Numbered from the stretch's first letter, positions 36,316 through 46,473 are shown. The stretch: 50,270 nucleotides of DNA from an uncultured Clostridia bacterium (GCA_944381105.1 CALWJU010000029.1:1-50270), one strand, 5' to 3'. The notes: generated by a model not told the origin, from the letters alone. Translations and numbers: made by a program.

Positions 36316-37347
36316 TTATTCAATTATCCTTTCGCCACGGAATTTACTTAAATTTGTAAGCACTTCATACTCAGTGCTTTCAATTAGTGGTGCGATAGCC
36401 GTAGCGTTATCAAAAATTACCACTTTATCACCTATCTTGCAATTTATCTTTGATACGTCCACCATAAAGGCATCCATGCATATATTACCTACATTTTGTG
36501 CGGTTTTGCCATTAATTTTGACTTGCAATTTATTTGACAATTTTCTAGGCAATCCGTCTCCATAACCAAGAGGAATTGTTGCAACTGTAATATCTTCTTG
36601 TGCAGTGTATCCGCAAAGATAACCAATATGCTCGCCCTTGTAGACCTTTTGAATATCGACAATCTCGCTTTCAACCCTAAGCACAGGATTTACAAATTCG
36701 TTGCCGTAGCCATAAACTTCAAGTCCCACCCTATACACGTCGGCATCAATCCCCTCAAATATACTTCGTCCGCCACCCACATGAACACAAGTTTCCCAAC
36801 ATTTAGGCAACTTTGCAACAAAACGTTCAAACTTTTCCTTTTGCTTTTCAGTATACTCCCTATCAGTTGTTAAAGAAGAAAAGTGAGTGTAAAGCCCTGC
36901 GAGAGACACCTTATTTTTTAGCAGATATGAAATAATCTTATCATAGTCTTTTTCGCTTTTTACACCATATCTATTCATGCCTGTATTTATACAGAGGTGC
37001 ATTTTTGACGTTAATTTATTTTTTTTGGCTATTTTTACAATCTTTTTTGCATCGCTAAGTGAAAATAACGCAAATGAAATATCATTTAACATACACACTC
37101 TATAATCTTCGCACGCACCAAAGACTATAATATCCTTGTTTGTATATTTTCTAGCAAGCAGTGCCTCACTTTGATTTGAGACACCAAAATAATCTATCCT
37201 ATCTTTTAGTATAGATATAACCTCTTTTTCGCCATGCCCATAGGCGTTTGCCTTTATCATGACGCAGGTCTTCTTTTGGGATATTTTCTCAATACTTTCT
37301 ATATTATTGAGAAAATTATCTCTTGATAAAAAAATTTTTGAGAACAT
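36316..37347 (-). CDS. alr: Alanine racemase
   Basis: 343 aa from the chosen ATG. PLP enzyme converting L- to D-alanine for peptidoglycan. The PLP Lys lies in VMIKANAYGHG near the N terminus. Further conserved regions are GMNRYGV, VHVGGGRSIF, YRVGLEVYGYG, HIGYLCGYTA with the likely catalytic Tyr, PLGYGDGLPR, and GNICMDAFMVDVS. An in-frame TTG six codons upstream (37365) is possible, but neither start has a ribosome binding site. A TATAAT sequence overlaps the upstream codons. The gene follows the LtaS-like gene by 39 bases and may share its transcript, linking two cell-envelope functions. Confidence 0.93.
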   Translation of the reverse strand: MFSKIFLSRDNFLNNIESIEKISQKKTCVMIKANAYGHGEKEVISILKDRIDYFGVSNQSEALLARKYTNKDIIVFGACEDYRVCMLNDISFALFSLSDAKKIVKIAKKNKLTSKMHLCINTGMNRYGVKSEKDYDKIISYLLKNKVSLAGLYTHFSSLTTDREYTEKQKEKFERFVAKLPKCWETCVHVGGGRSIFEGIDADVYRVGLEVYGYGNEFVNPVLRVESEIVDIQKVYKGEHIGYLCGYTAQEDITVATIPLGYGDGLPRKLSNKLQVKINGKTAQNVGNICMDAFMVDVSKINCKIGDKVVIFDNATAIAPLIESTEYEVLTNLSKFRGERIIE

Positions 37348-37386
37348 AGTATTATATATTCTCAAAAATCAAATTTGTTTATTAAA

Positions 37387-39387
37387 TTATACATAGACTG
37401 AGGATATATCTATTGTTCCATTTATACCATTTTCGTATAGCAATTCAAGTATTCCCCATTTTTCAAAAAATCTATTTGCGTTTACTTTAAATCTCTCAAT
37501 CTCTTCCTCTGTAATATCGTCGCTCATTAGATAAACATCTGAAATATTTAGGCTATAAATATTATTTGTAAACATGCCATTTATATGGGAGGCAAAGATA
37601 GATTTATCTATATCCTCTGAGAATATCGAGTAGCCCAAGTATAAATTTGAGTTCGACGGCAGTCCATATAGGTCGCAAATGGTTGGCAGGATATCATATG
37701 TGTTACAGAAAGTATCGCTGACATATCCTTCTCCTTCTGTGAGTTTTGGACTATAAATTATAAATGGAATATTATATGCAAAAGTATTTTCAAAGTTTTG
37801 TTTATCGATTGCCTTCACTTTCAAACTTAAATCATTGTAGTAGACATTATGATCGGCGAAAAGGACTATTGAGGTATCTTCCGCCCTTCCTCTCTCATCT
37901 AACTCTTCTATTAAGTTTGCTACCGTCCTATCAAGGTCTATGGCCGCTGACTTGTAGTGGAAGAAATATTCATAATCAGTTTCGTTCTCTGGTATTATGA
38001 AAGGTGTATTTTCTTCAAGCCAAATGCTATATTCATCAAAATTATCTAGATATGTTTGGTAGTACTCCTCATAATATGGATTGTGATAATAATAAGGTCC
38101 ATGAGTAGCCATTGTGGCTATAAATGTCAAAAATCTTTCGCTGTCAGGAATTATTTTATCCATGAGGTTTGCTGTAAAGTCTACATCAGTTATCCACTCT
38201 CCCCAAGCACCTCTTACCTCGTCGCCTGTATAATCTTCAAGTGTATACATATAGTCAAACCCTAGTCCGTCTATATGTGTAATATCTCGTTTATAGTAGG
38301 AGCGAGTATTGCAATGCACATATGTTGCAACCGTTTCTTCATCTGTTGTTGCCTTATATACTTTTGGTAGAGCATAATCAAAAGAATAACCGTTTCCGAG
38401 TGCCTCTGCAAGAGATATATCCTTTGGCATTGAACCGTTAAGCACTATTCCCTCGCTGTTGTTAGTCCTATTTCTTGCATAGAACTCAGTAAAAGCAATG
38501 GAATTATTATTGCCCGTCGCAAGAGCATAGAGAGTTGGTGTGTTGAAAGGATCTATTGCGTACCAATCTAGGCTTTCACACAGAATTACTATCAAATTGT
38601 CTCCATAGAGTTCAGCGTCTTGATTCTCCTCTACATAACCACTATCAATATATTCTACTAAATCTTCTGTCTCTTCCTCTGTTGCATCTTCTTGGAAAAT
38701 CAAATTTAGTATCATTTTGGTATAAAAACCATAGTTGCCGAATTTCTTATATGCTTCAAGTTTAAATTGGAAATTATCCCAAAGATATTTATCACTGCTT
38801 TCTATTTCACTTTCTCCTGCTGACGCCTGAGTCAAAGTATTCTCTTGGAGTCCATATAGCCCTATACCAACAGATTGACAAAGTACAAAAAAGGCAAGCA
38901 CTATCACAGGCATAGAAAAGTTTCTGATTGAGACCTTTGTCTTGTTATATTTTAAAAGCAAAATTGTAGCAATTATCATTAGTGCAAAAAGTCCTATATG
39001 TAAAAACGTACCACCCCAATCGATAAGATCAAGTGTCAAAGCGGTTGTAGCCTCTTTGCCGAGTACAAGCAAGTCCACAGAAAGAATGTCTCCAAAGATG
39101 TTGTACATTGTAACATTTACTACATTTAGCCCCACCTGCAAAAAGAGAAATAAAAAGTAGAGAACAAGCATTGCGATTCTATTATGTACTACATAAATTA
39201 GCCCAGCAATCATTAGGATAATAGCAAGATCAAATAATAAGTATGACGGCAGAACTAATACGTTACCATCTGCATCACGAAAGCCTAAATACAGAAAATT
39301 TACCATTTCAAGTATTATAGCAAAGACTATAAAAAGCAATGGTAATAAAAAGTCGTTTGTTGAAACTTGTTTTTCTTTGATTTTCAT
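37387..39387 (-). CDS. LTA synthase-family sulfatase-domain membrane protein
   Basis: 666 aa. Five N-terminal membrane helices (about residues 13-34, 47-66, 69-93, 127-145 and 157-178) are followed by a long linker and an extracellular alkaline-phosphatase-like domain, the LtaS architecture. The metal-site Glu is E271 in LCESLDW, and the probable catalytic Thr is T308 in RNRTNNSEG. FADHNVYY near residue 510 corresponds to the GDH metal motif. Family members polymerise glycerol phosphate onto lipid anchors to make lipoteichoic acid, or modify other envelope glycolipids; the exact product is not determined by sequence. A GGGAG ribosome binding site precedes the ATG. Confidence 0.9.
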   Translation of the reverse strand: MKIKEKQVSTNDFLLPLLFIVFAIILEMVNFLYLGFRDADGNVLVLPSYLLFDLAIILMIAGLIYVVHNRIAMLVLYFLFLFLQVGLNVVNVTMYNIFGDILSVDLLVLGKEATTALTLDLIDWGGTFLHIGLFALMIIATILLLKYNKTKVSIRNFSMPVIVLAFFVLCQSVGIGLYGLQENTLTQASAGESEIESSDKYLWDNFQFKLEAYKKFGNYGFYTKMILNLIFQEDATEEETEDLVEYIDSGYVEENQDAELYGDNLIVILCESLDWYAIDPFNTPTLYALATGNNNSIAFTEFYARNRTNNSEGIVLNGSMPKDISLAEALGNGYSFDYALPKVYKATTDEETVATYVHCNTRSYYKRDITHIDGLGFDYMYTLEDYTGDEVRGAWGEWITDVDFTANLMDKIIPDSERFLTFIATMATHGPYYYHNPYYEEYYQTYLDNFDEYSIWLEENTPFIIPENETDYEYFFHYKSAAIDLDRTVANLIEELDERGRAEDTSIVLFADHNVYYNDLSLKVKAIDKQNFENTFAYNIPFIIYSPKLTEGEGYVSDTFCNTYDILPTICDLYGLPSNSNLYLGYSIFSEDIDKSIFASHINGMFTNNIYSLNISDVYLMSDDITEEEIERFKVNANRFFEKWGILELLYENGINGTIDISSVYV

Positions 39388-39571
39388 AACTCCCTCTTAT
39401 CATGTGATATTTTGTCGATTATTATAGTACTAATTATACAACATTACTTTCAATTTTGCAAGACCTTTTTTCAATCAAGATATAAAAGTTACAAATATAT
39501 TTAATAAAACCCATTTTCCATGATTTTTTATAATAAATAAAACATCTTTTTCATATTAATTTTTTGCATTA

Positions 39572-39597
39572 AAAAAAGTGCAGTTTTGCACTTTTTT
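39572..39597. terminator. Bidirectional terminator
   Basis: AAAAAAGTGCA at 39572-39582 pairs perfectly with 39587-39597 around a four-base loop. The A and T tracts let it act in both directions; it lies after the stop of the small membrane-protein gene on the minus strand. The rest of 39388-39571 shows nothing I can support. Confidence 0.8.
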
Positions 39598-39631
39598 ATC
39601 CTCTTTTGAGAAATTTTTAGACAGCCTAGTA

Positions 39632-39964
39632 TTAGAAACACATTGGAAGTATAATTGCGGCTATCACTATAAGTAGACAAATCACATATAGAACTTTCCA
39701 TACTACTTGTTTTGATCTTACATATCTCCAAGCAAGAACTGCCACTATTGCAATCATAACTGCGGCTGCTATACCTTGAAGAATAGTAACAACATTGTTT
39801 AATCCATTTGCATCAATTGCTGTCAAAACAAGAGATACTGCATACAAGAAAGTAACTGCGACTATTGTCCAAAATGAAATTTTGTTTAGTCCCCATATTG
39901 TCTTTTTAGATGAACTTGAAGTGCTTGTTTTTGTTGTTTTTGTTGATGTTTTCTTTGTTGCCAT
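39632..39964 (-). CDS. Small three-helix membrane protein, unknown
   Basis: 110 aa, not recognised. The first 21 residues are Thr/Ser/Lys-rich and positively charged. Three hydrophobic segments follow at about 27-48, 56-80 and 88-108. AGGAGG is placed well before the ATG, and a perfect consensus promoter lies upstream, so it is probably well expressed and monocistronic. Confidence 0.8.
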   Translation of the reverse strand: MATKKTSTKTTKTSTSSSSKKTIWGLNKISFWTIVAVTFLYAVSLVLTAIDANGLNNVVTILQGIAAAVMIAIVAVLAWRYVRSKQVVWKVLYVICLLIVIAAIILPMCF

Positions 39965-39985
39965 GATATCCTCCTATTACTTTTA

Positions 39986-40014
39986 ATTATATAATATATA
40001 CCTATTTTTGTCAA
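39986..40014 (-). promoter_or_regulatory. Consensus promoter of small membrane protein gene
   Basis: On the minus strand perfect TTGACA (40009-40014) and perfect TATAAT (39986-39991), spacer 17. Confidence 0.88.
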
Positions 40015-40042
40015 CAAAAATAAAATATTTTATTCGAAATTA

Positions 40043-40252
40043 TTATTTTTCATCTATTTTTTCTGACATTGCCATTATGTAAGGAAGATATTCCTCCCAC
40101 CTATAACTTCTTATTGGCATAGGTCGGTGATCTAAAAAATATAAAACAAGTGCTGGCTTGATACCATTATATTCATCAAAAAATCTATAACCTGTCAGTT
40201 GCCCAGATAATATTAGTTTCTTGATTTGTGCATGATAATTATAATATCTCAT
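40043..40252 (-). CDS. Small conserved Clostridia-type protein (often annotated hemolysin delta-VPH-like)
   Basis: 69 aa starting MRYYNYHAQIKKLI. The pattern YYNYHA...GIKPALVLYF and HRPMPIRSYRWEEYLP is one I recall from small Bacillota proteins annotated as thermostable hemolysin delta-VPH. That name comes from an old transferred annotation and says little about function. No membrane segment or signal peptide. ATG 40252 is chosen because the homologues I recall begin with the YYNYHA segment; the in-frame ATG two codons upstream is possible. Confidence 0.65.
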   Translation of the reverse strand: MRYYNYHAQIKKLILSGQLTGYRFFDEYNGIKPALVLYFLDHRPMPIRSYRWEEYLPYIMAMSEKIDEK

Positions 40253-40313
40253 AACCATATTTTCTTTAATTTTTGTGTTTTAATACATATTTTAATATTT
40301 TTTTTACTTTTAA

Positions 40314-41111
40314 TTAACCGAGTGCAACATCTAGTATCATCATAACTACAAAGCCTAAAATAAATGCCCATGTACTAACGTTTCCCCTTGAATTATTTTT
40401 GGCATCTGGCAACAGTTCTTCTGCCACAACAAACAGCATGGCACCTGCCGAAAAAGATAAAAACCACGGCATAAGACTTGATAGACTTGTCGATAGCCAT
40501 ATCCCTATAACCGCCATTATCGGTTCCACAAGTCCACTTAAAGTGCCAAATAAAAAGGCTTTTTTGTTTGACCCTAATTGCTCTTTCATAGGCAGGCTGA
40601 TAGCAGTTCCCTCTGGCAAGTTTTGAATGCCTATGCCTATTGCAAGCCATAATGCTGACATAAAGACATTTGTTCCACTATCAAGAAAGGCATTTCCGTA
40701 CGCAAGACCTACTGCTAAACCCTCAGGTATATTATGTAGAGTTACTGCTAAGAACAGTTTCCCTGACTTACTTAATCTGCTTTCTTTTACAAAATCGCCC
40801 TCTTTTTTCCTCCTTTTAGTTAGCAAATAAGGTATAAATTTATCAAGAACGGCTAAAAATAGGCAACCTAGCACAATACCACATGAGGCAGGCACAAAAC
40901 TTAACATACCTAAACTGTTAGACTGTTCTATTGCAGGTAATAGCAAAGACCAAACTGATGCTGCAATCATTAAGCCTGAGGCAAAACCTAAGAACGCACT
41001 ACTTAGATTTTGGCTTACCTTACCTTTAAAAAGAAAAACTACCGCCGAGCCAAGTGTTGTCATTAAAAATATAAAACTTATACCTATTACTGTAATAACT
41101 ATATTATTCAC
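40314..41111 (-). CDS. ZIP-family metal transporter
   Basis: 265 aa with about eight membrane helices. The two ZIP metal-site helices are clear: LAVTLHNIPEGLAVGLAYG and IGIGIQNLPEGTAISLPM. This is the ZupT/GufA-like branch, which moves zinc or other divalent metals into the cytoplasm. Direction and metal preference are from the family. A Lys/Arg-rich loop (LLTKRRKKEGDF) lies between helices 3 and 4, rather than the long His-rich loop of eukaryotic members. Confidence 0.9.
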   Translation of the reverse strand: MNNIVITVIGISFIFLMTTLGSAVVFLFKGKVSQNLSSAFLGFASGLMIAASVWSLLLPAIEQSNSLGMLSFVPASCGIVLGCLFLAVLDKFIPYLLTKRRKKEGDFVKESRLSKSGKLFLAVTLHNIPEGLAVGLAYGNAFLDSGTNVFMSALWLAIGIGIQNLPEGTAISLPMKEQLGSNKKAFLFGTLSGLVEPIMAVIGIWLSTSLSSLMPWFLSFSAGAMLFVVAEELLPDAKNNSRGNVSTWAFILGFVVMMILDVALG

Positions 41112-41199
41112 AATTTACCTTCTTCCGCATTGCCCCTAATATCATTATAAAAAATAAAAAGAAAAAGGTGCTAAAAAAGTAAAATTAACATAAATAAAA

Positions 41200-41224
41200 G
41201 ACAACCTTTATTTATAAGGTTGCC
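41200..41224 (-). terminator. Terminator of helicase-nuclease gene
   Basis: CAACCTT at 41202-41208 pairs with AAGGTTG at 41216-41222, with an added G-C pair at 41200/41224. On the minus strand the stem is followed by TTTTATTTAT. Confidence 0.6.
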
Positions 41225-41293
41225 TTTACTATACCAATTTGTAATCATAACAAAATTTGAATATAACATTTTGTACTAGCCCTATTGATAAGA

Positions 41294-44200
41294 TTAGTTT
41301 GTTTTGGATGATAATTCCTTTTTGGATAAATTGATCGCCTTAACAATGTTTGAAATAACTTTATTTTTATTAAGCCACCAATCTCTGCTCCATACTCTCA
41401 TTATCTTCCAGCCACGAGATTGTAAGAATTTATTTCGATATACATCTCTTTCAAGTATGGAATCACTACTCTTGTATGCGGTGTAATCACACTCTATCCC
41501 TAGCAGGTAGCGGTCAAGAGTTTTATCGTACACGCCGAGAGAAAGTTTATAATCGGTATTACCAAGATTTGTCTCAACGATATAGCCTAGTTTTGTAAGT
41601 TCATCTTTTATATATTTTTCAAGATTATTTTCTACTATGACATCACTTGATTGTGGAAGTGATGGCTTAAAACTATCTAGCACAAACTGCGCCTCTTTGT
41701 ATTTCTTATTAGAAATTGCCCTAACATATTTTAAATAATTTTTAAATATCTTTGGTCCTGCGTTCTTTGTGCCCTCGACTGCAAGTTCTTCTGGCTCTAT
41801 ACTTGTAACTACATATATCTTCTCTTTTGCACGAGTTATTGCTACGTTTAACCTATTCTCTCCGCCCTCGACTGAGAGTGAACCAAAGTGAGCGACAACT
41901 TTTCCATACTCGTTTCTTGCATAACCTATGCTAAATATGATTATATCACGCTCATCACCTTGAACATTTTCAAGATTTTTAATAAAAATGGATGTATCCT
42001 CGCCATTATCTTTACGATTTTGTTCTCTTATGTAGGCATCTCTAAACGCACTATCTTTTTGGCACTCTTTATCTATTGCGTCCTCAATTGCATTTTCTTG
42101 TTCGGTATTGAACGTGATAATTCCTATCGAACTCTTATTTTTCTTATTCTTTATTAGTTTTTTAAGAAGACTTACGATTGCATTTGCCTCCTCTTGATTG
42201 CGTCTACCTATCCACTTCCCATTGACCTTTATTCGTTCAATTGGTTTATTGCCTACATTTTTTGAGATATTTGGGGCTATTTGCAATTTTCCGTCATAGA
42301 ACGCATAGTTAGAAAAGTTGATTAATTCTTCATTTTTACTTCGATAGTGATAGGTAAGATTTGTACTTGTATAACGTGATGTTGCAAGGTCGAGCAAACT
42401 TTCTACTTCCAGTGCCGCTTGCGTTGCAAGGTCAAGGTCATCGTCATCTCCACCTAAATATCTCTTCATAAAAGTCTGTGTTGGTCTTAACTGTTTTGAG
42501 TCGCCTGCGACCACAATATATCTACCTCTATAAATGGTAGGCAAAGTATTTTCAATAAATACTTGGCTTGCCTCATCAAACAGAATTATATCAAACAAGT
42601 CCTTTTTTAACGGAAATATTGTCGACACACTCTCAGGAGAAAGAAGCCAACAAGGAAATAGTTTTAATAAATACTCGCCATAGAGATCCATCATCTTTCT
42701 TATAGGCAAAAGCCCTTGCTGTTTAGTTATTTGATATAAATAATTCTTATTGTCTGGATCATTGTTGAAATGCTCAATATAGTCCTCTTTGAATTTGTCT
42801 ATACATATTTCATTGGAAATCTTCTTTTCATCTTCCTTTAAGGACATTATTCTATTTCGAATATTTTCAAAGTCTATAATTTTAGATAGTTTATCCTTGT
42901 TTAGTTCTTCTTGCGTTACAGCCTCGTGATATATCCTTATTTCAAGTAAACGATTTACAACATCTTGAAATTGACGTGGAGTCTTAGAATTTGAATATGC
43001 AAAATTCAAAATAGTCTTTTCATCATCAGTAAGACCTTTTAATGAGACGTTGACATCACGAATTTCTACATAATCGTCAAGAGCATTAAGTAAAAGTTTT
43101 AAGAAAATTGTGTTTCCGTTGACAATATTGTCAACTGTCATTAAATATCCTTTTCTATCAAGTACCTTTTCTAAAAGGTTATAATTACTTATGTAACTAT
43201 GTATTTCATTTAATGTGGTCTCAAACTGCTTGGTTATCTCCCTTTCTTTCTTGTTTAATCTATATTTAACAAATGGATATGCTGGAAATAAAACTTTTGA
43301 CCAATTTAGAGTATTATGCAAATTTGGATAATCTATCTTTGAAATCATCTTAACAAGTGGCTTTATTTTTTTATTATCCTCTATATCATTTTCAAGCATG
43401 TATACCATAAGTTGTCTAGCATGCGGATGTTTGGCTGTATCAAATGGAATAATTGTTTTTTGTATAAGTCCATTGAGATAACTTTTCATCTGATTGATTA
43501 CATGAATATCTACATCTGATTTGATATGGTCGATCAGAGGATTATTCTTTTTTAGTTCTATATAGCGGTAATACAGATTGCTCTTATTTTTCTCTTTTAT
43601 AACTCGCAAAGTCTGGTATAGACGTTTGTAGTCCATTCTCATTATATCATTATTTTTAAGCATCTGTTTATAAAGCACATAATCATTACTATTTTTGCCT
43701 ATGCGAGCTGAATTTGCATACATTTCTTGTAAGGACAAACCAAAAGATGTCTTTGCATACAAGGTATCAGATATAATTTTAAGTTCGCCAACTTCATTTT
43801 GGAGTTCTTCCTCTACCCTATCAAACTCTTCATATCTATCCTCATTTGTTCTATAACCATTTGCTAGTGCTTGGTGCATTTTATTACATCTTTCATAAAA
43901 TTCAACCTTATTTTTCTCTGCGTCGGTTATAAACATACATTTTGAATTTAAGTTTTTAAGTCTATTAAACACAACATCAAGTGCCGCCTTCTTTTGAGAA
44001 ACAACAAGCACTCTTTTGTTTTTACATAGTGCGTCAGAAATGATATTTACAATAGTCTGCGATTTTCCTGTTCCAGGAGGTCCATATATGACAAGGTTAC
44101 CTGACTCATTAAGTTTTGCTATTGCACTCTCTTGTGCATAGTCTAAATCGTTGATAGTGTAAACTCTCTCATCAATCTTTTTTATCTTTTTGCCACTTTT

Positions 44201-45109
44201 ACCCTCTAACAACTGATCTATCGCCTCTGAGGAAAGCCTCTTCTTTTCTAGTAAAGAATAGTCATTATAAATGGCATTTGCTAGTGGAAATCTTCCTATT
44301 ACACATGCGTTTACCACTCTTAACCCATCGTCTTTAAATGATGGTTCTGCGATTTCATCAAATCTTATAAGCCCTTTCTTCTTACCATCATATTCAAACT
44401 TGAAACCATATGCAGAAAGGTAATCTATCACATCTTCTATGCTTTTGAGTTTATAATCTATTAAATTATCAAACTCCATAATAAGACCATCATAATTTAT
44501 TTTATGCTCCTTTGCATAGGCAAGAATTAGCACCTTATTAAACTGGATGAGTTCATCTTGTTTTGCCTCTATTGTAACCGTTTGATCATCTTCTATATTG
44601 ATAACAACAGGAAATAAGATAAGCGGTCCTTTTATTTGCAAATCTTTTCCTACATTTCCTGTAACAAAAGGATAGCCGATAAACATTTCATATCGTCCTG
44701 TTTCCTTAGCAAACTCCTCTATCTCTCTCTTTAATGATTTAAGTTGACTGACTTGCGATAGCAATAGTTTTTTTGTCTCTTCTTTTTTTACCCGCTCTCG
44801 TCTTAAATTTTCATTACGCTTTTCCTCCGCCGACATATTTTTTGTGTCAACAAAAGAGGCTTTAATCTTCTTTTCTAGATTAAAGTTTGCACTAAGCCTA
44901 TCTTTTATATCCTTTCTTATAAGTTTATATCCATTTCTTTTACCCTTCCACAGAAAAGTAAAAAACTCATCAAATTCCTTTTCATCACTGCCAAGCACAG
45001 CACCTATATCATAGGCGTATTTTTTGCTAATATTTTTTGAATATAGACTTCTATTTTTACCACTTATTTCAATCAATCTTTCTTTATAATATTTATATAC
45101 CGATTTCAT
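41294..45109 (-). CDS. Large superfamily 1 helicase with C-terminal Vsr-like nuclease domain
   Basis: 1271 aa. The N-terminal roughly 330 residues resemble the DUF4011-type region of large bacterial helicases. A UPF1-like SF1 core follows: Walker A GPPGTGKS with Lys 349, Walker B LFDEASQ near residue 845, then VVAGDSKQLRPT, NLTYHYRSKNEELI, VQGDERDIIIFSIGYA and NRLNVAITRAKEKIYVVT. The last 110 residues (GIECDYTAYKSSDSILERDVYRNKFLQ.., then GWKIMRVWSRDWW) match the Vsr/MTES_1575-like endonuclease domain. Proteins of this build occur in defence islands and have been proposed as stand-alone anti-phage proteins. No partner gene is adjacent except rnhB, 66 bases upstream on the same strand. DNA repair is the alternative role. 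Confidence 0.85.
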   Translation of the reverse strand: MKSVYKYYKERLIEISGKNRSLYSKNISKKYAYDIGAVLGSDEKEFDEFFTFLWKGKRNGYKLIRKDIKDRLSANFNLEKKIKASFVDTKNMSAEEKRNENLRRERVKKEETKKLLLSQVSQLKSLKREIEEFAKETGRYEMFIGYPFVTGNVGKDLQIKGPLILFPVVINIEDDQTVTIEAKQDELIQFNKVLILAYAKEHKINYDGLIMEFDNLIDYKLKSIEDVIDYLSAYGFKFEYDGKKKGLIRFDEIAEPSFKDDGLRVVNACVIGRFPLANAIYNDYSLLEKKRLSSEAIDQLLEGKSGKKIKKIDERVYTINDLDYAQESAIAKLNESGNLVIYGPPGTGKSQTIVNIISDALCKNKRVLVVSQKKAALDVVFNRLKNLNSKCMFITDAEKNKVEFYERCNKMHQALANGYRTNEDRYEEFDRVEEELQNEVGELKIISDTLYAKTSFGLSLQEMYANSARIGKNSNDYVLYKQMLKNNDIMRMDYKRLYQTLRVIKEKNKSNLYYRYIELKKNNPLIDHIKSDVDIHVINQMKSYLNGLIQKTIIPFDTAKHPHARQLMVYMLENDIEDNKKIKPLVKMISKIDYPNLHNTLNWSKVLFPAYPFVKYRLNKKEREITKQFETTLNEIHSYISNYNLLEKVLDRKGYLMTVDNIVNGNTIFLKLLLNALDDYVEIRDVNVSLKGLTDDEKTILNFAYSNSKTPRQFQDVVNRLLEIRIYHEAVTQEELNKDKLSKIIDFENIRNRIMSLKEDEKKISNEICIDKFKEDYIEHFNNDPDNKNYLYQITKQQGLLPIRKMMDLYGEYLLKLFPCWLLSPESVSTIFPLKKDLFDIILFDEASQVFIENTLPTIYRGRYIVVAGDSKQLRPTQTFMKRYLGGDDDDLDLATQAALEVESLLDLATSRYTSTNLTYHYRSKNEELINFSNYAFYDGKLQIAPNISKNVGNKPIERIKVNGKWIGRRNQEEANAIVSLLKKLIKNKKNKSSIGIITFNTEQENAIEDAIDKECQKDSAFRDAYIREQNRKDNGEDTSIFIKNLENVQGDERDIIIFSIGYARNEYGKVVAHFGSLSVEGGENRLNVAITRAKEKIYVVTSIEPEELAVEGTKNAGPKIFKNYLKYVRAISNKKYKEAQFVLDSFKPSLPQSSDVIVENNLEKYIKDELTKLGYIVETNLGNTDYKLSLGVYDKTLDRYLLGIECDYTAYKSSDSILERDVYRNKFLQSRGWKIMRVWSRDWWLNKNKVISNIVKAINLSKKELSSKTN

Positions 45110-45175
45110 GTTTCTTCCTTTTTATATATTGTAACAAAAAAATTCTTTTTTTCAATATAAAAATCACAATTTTAT

Positions 45176-45766
45176 TTACTTATTCATGATTTTTTTTATA
45201 AAACTTTCTCTATGCAAATCACACTTGCCATACAACCTAAGTTTTTCTATGTGTTCTTTTGTACCATAGCCCTTATGTTTTGCAAAATTATATTGAGGGT
45301 ATTTTAAGTCAAGTGTTTTCATTAATCTATCTCTATAAACTTTTGCAAGTATAGAAGCGGAGGCTATGTTATAACTCTTTGCATCCCCTTTTATTATATT
45401 TTCCTGTGGCAGTTCAATATCAAGTTTAACTGCATCAATAAGCACAATATCAGGGTTTATTTTTAAATTTTTGACCGCTTTTACCATGCCTAATTTCGTC
45501 GCATTTAAAATATTTATTTTGTCAATGACTTTTTCGTCAATTTCTACAATTGAATAGTCAAGTGCGGTGTCTATAATTTTTGAATAAAGTTCTTCACGCC
45601 TCTTCTCACTTAACTTTTTACTGTCATCTATTCCGTCAATAATTTTATCTTCGTCAAGAGGCATAATTACGCATGCACACACAACAGGCCCAGCAAGTGG
45701 TCCTCTTCCTGCCTCATCTATCCCAGCTACTATTTTCCCATAATATTTTTTCTCGTAATCTAACAT
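45176..45766 (-). CDS. rnhB: Ribonuclease HII
   Basis: 196 aa. Removes ribonucleotides and RNA primers from DNA. The signature GIDEAGRGPLAGP carries Asp 17 and Glu 18. Later acidic residues lie in VLIDAVKLD and in the SYNIASASILAKVYRD segment, and KHKGYGTKEHIEKL is a further RNase HII hallmark. GGAGG precedes the ATG. It is upstream of the helicase-nuclease gene on the same strand. Confidence 0.96.
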   Translation of the reverse strand: MLDYEKKYYGKIVAGIDEAGRGPLAGPVVCACVIMPLDEDKIIDGIDDSKKLSEKRREELYSKIIDTALDYSIVEIDEKVIDKINILNATKLGMVKAVKNLKINPDIVLIDAVKLDIELPQENIIKGDAKSYNIASASILAKVYRDRLMKTLDLKYPQYNFAKHKGYGTKEHIEKLRLYGKCDLHRESFIKKIMNK

Positions 45767-45911
45767 TATCCCTCCTGTATTTAATATCTTAATTTTTTAT
45801 TTAAAATTTGTCAATTAAAACCTCTTACCTTGTATATTTTAGTCTTATTGTAAAATATTGTAAAAAATTTTAAAAATATTTAAAAAATGAAATACAAATC
45901 TCAGCAATATA

Positions 45912-45920
45912 TGTTATAAT
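45912..45920 (+). promoter_or_regulatory. Extended -10 promoter of 177-aa gene
   Basis: TGTTATAAT, a perfect extended -10 element, with no clear -35 at the right distance; CGGAGG follows before ATG 45940. Confidence 0.55.
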
Positions 45921-45939
45921 AAAAATCGGAGGTCGCTTA

Positions 45940-46473
45940 ATGACGAATTTAAGTCCACTACATAATGACAATGATTTACAAAAAGAGGTTGATAAACAAG
46001 AAAAATATTCCAATCAAAATTCCCACAACGGCGAGAAATATTTAGGCGATTTGATTTCGAATAATGAAGAATATAACGCTATTAATAATACTCTATCTTT
46101 GGTTTTAAAAAATTTAAGTTATAATGATACCTTTGATACTCAACTTAAATTACTTGAAAATCGTATAAAAGCATACACTTTCAACGCACAAAAATCTAAT
46201 CAATATAAAACAAATATCTATTACATGCAAGATTTAATAAAAGAGAACAAAAAGGTCCTATTTCACACTTTAAAAAGTGGCGGAAATCAAAAAAATAATT
46301 ATTATGACGATAATTGGGTTACGAGAATCAACAGAACTTTTACTGCATATGGAATCGACATTCATTTCAAAAATTCAAAAAATTTGAAGGGAAACATTTT
46401 GCAAGTTTTAAATTTAGTTGATGACCTAATTGAAAAAATCAACGACAATAATTCGATTATTAATAAAAAGTAA
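45940..46473 (+). CDS. Unknown 177-aa protein
   Basis: Not recognised. Hydrophilic, Asn/Lys-rich, mostly helical-looking, with no membrane segment, signal peptide or Cys cluster. The Asn content is higher than in neighbouring core genes, which fits an accessory gene. It has its own extended -10 promoter and a clear ribosome binding site. It marks the start of the accessory end of the window. Confidence 0.7.
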   Translation: MTNLSPLHNDNDLQKEVDKQEKYSNQNSHNGEKYLGDLISNNEEYNAINNTLSLVLKNLSYNDTFDTQLKLLENRIKAYTFNAQKSNQYKTNIYYMQDLIKENKKVLFHTLKSGGNQKNNYYDDNWVTRINRTFTAYGIDIHFKNSKNLKGNILQVLNLVDDLIEKINDNNSIINKK

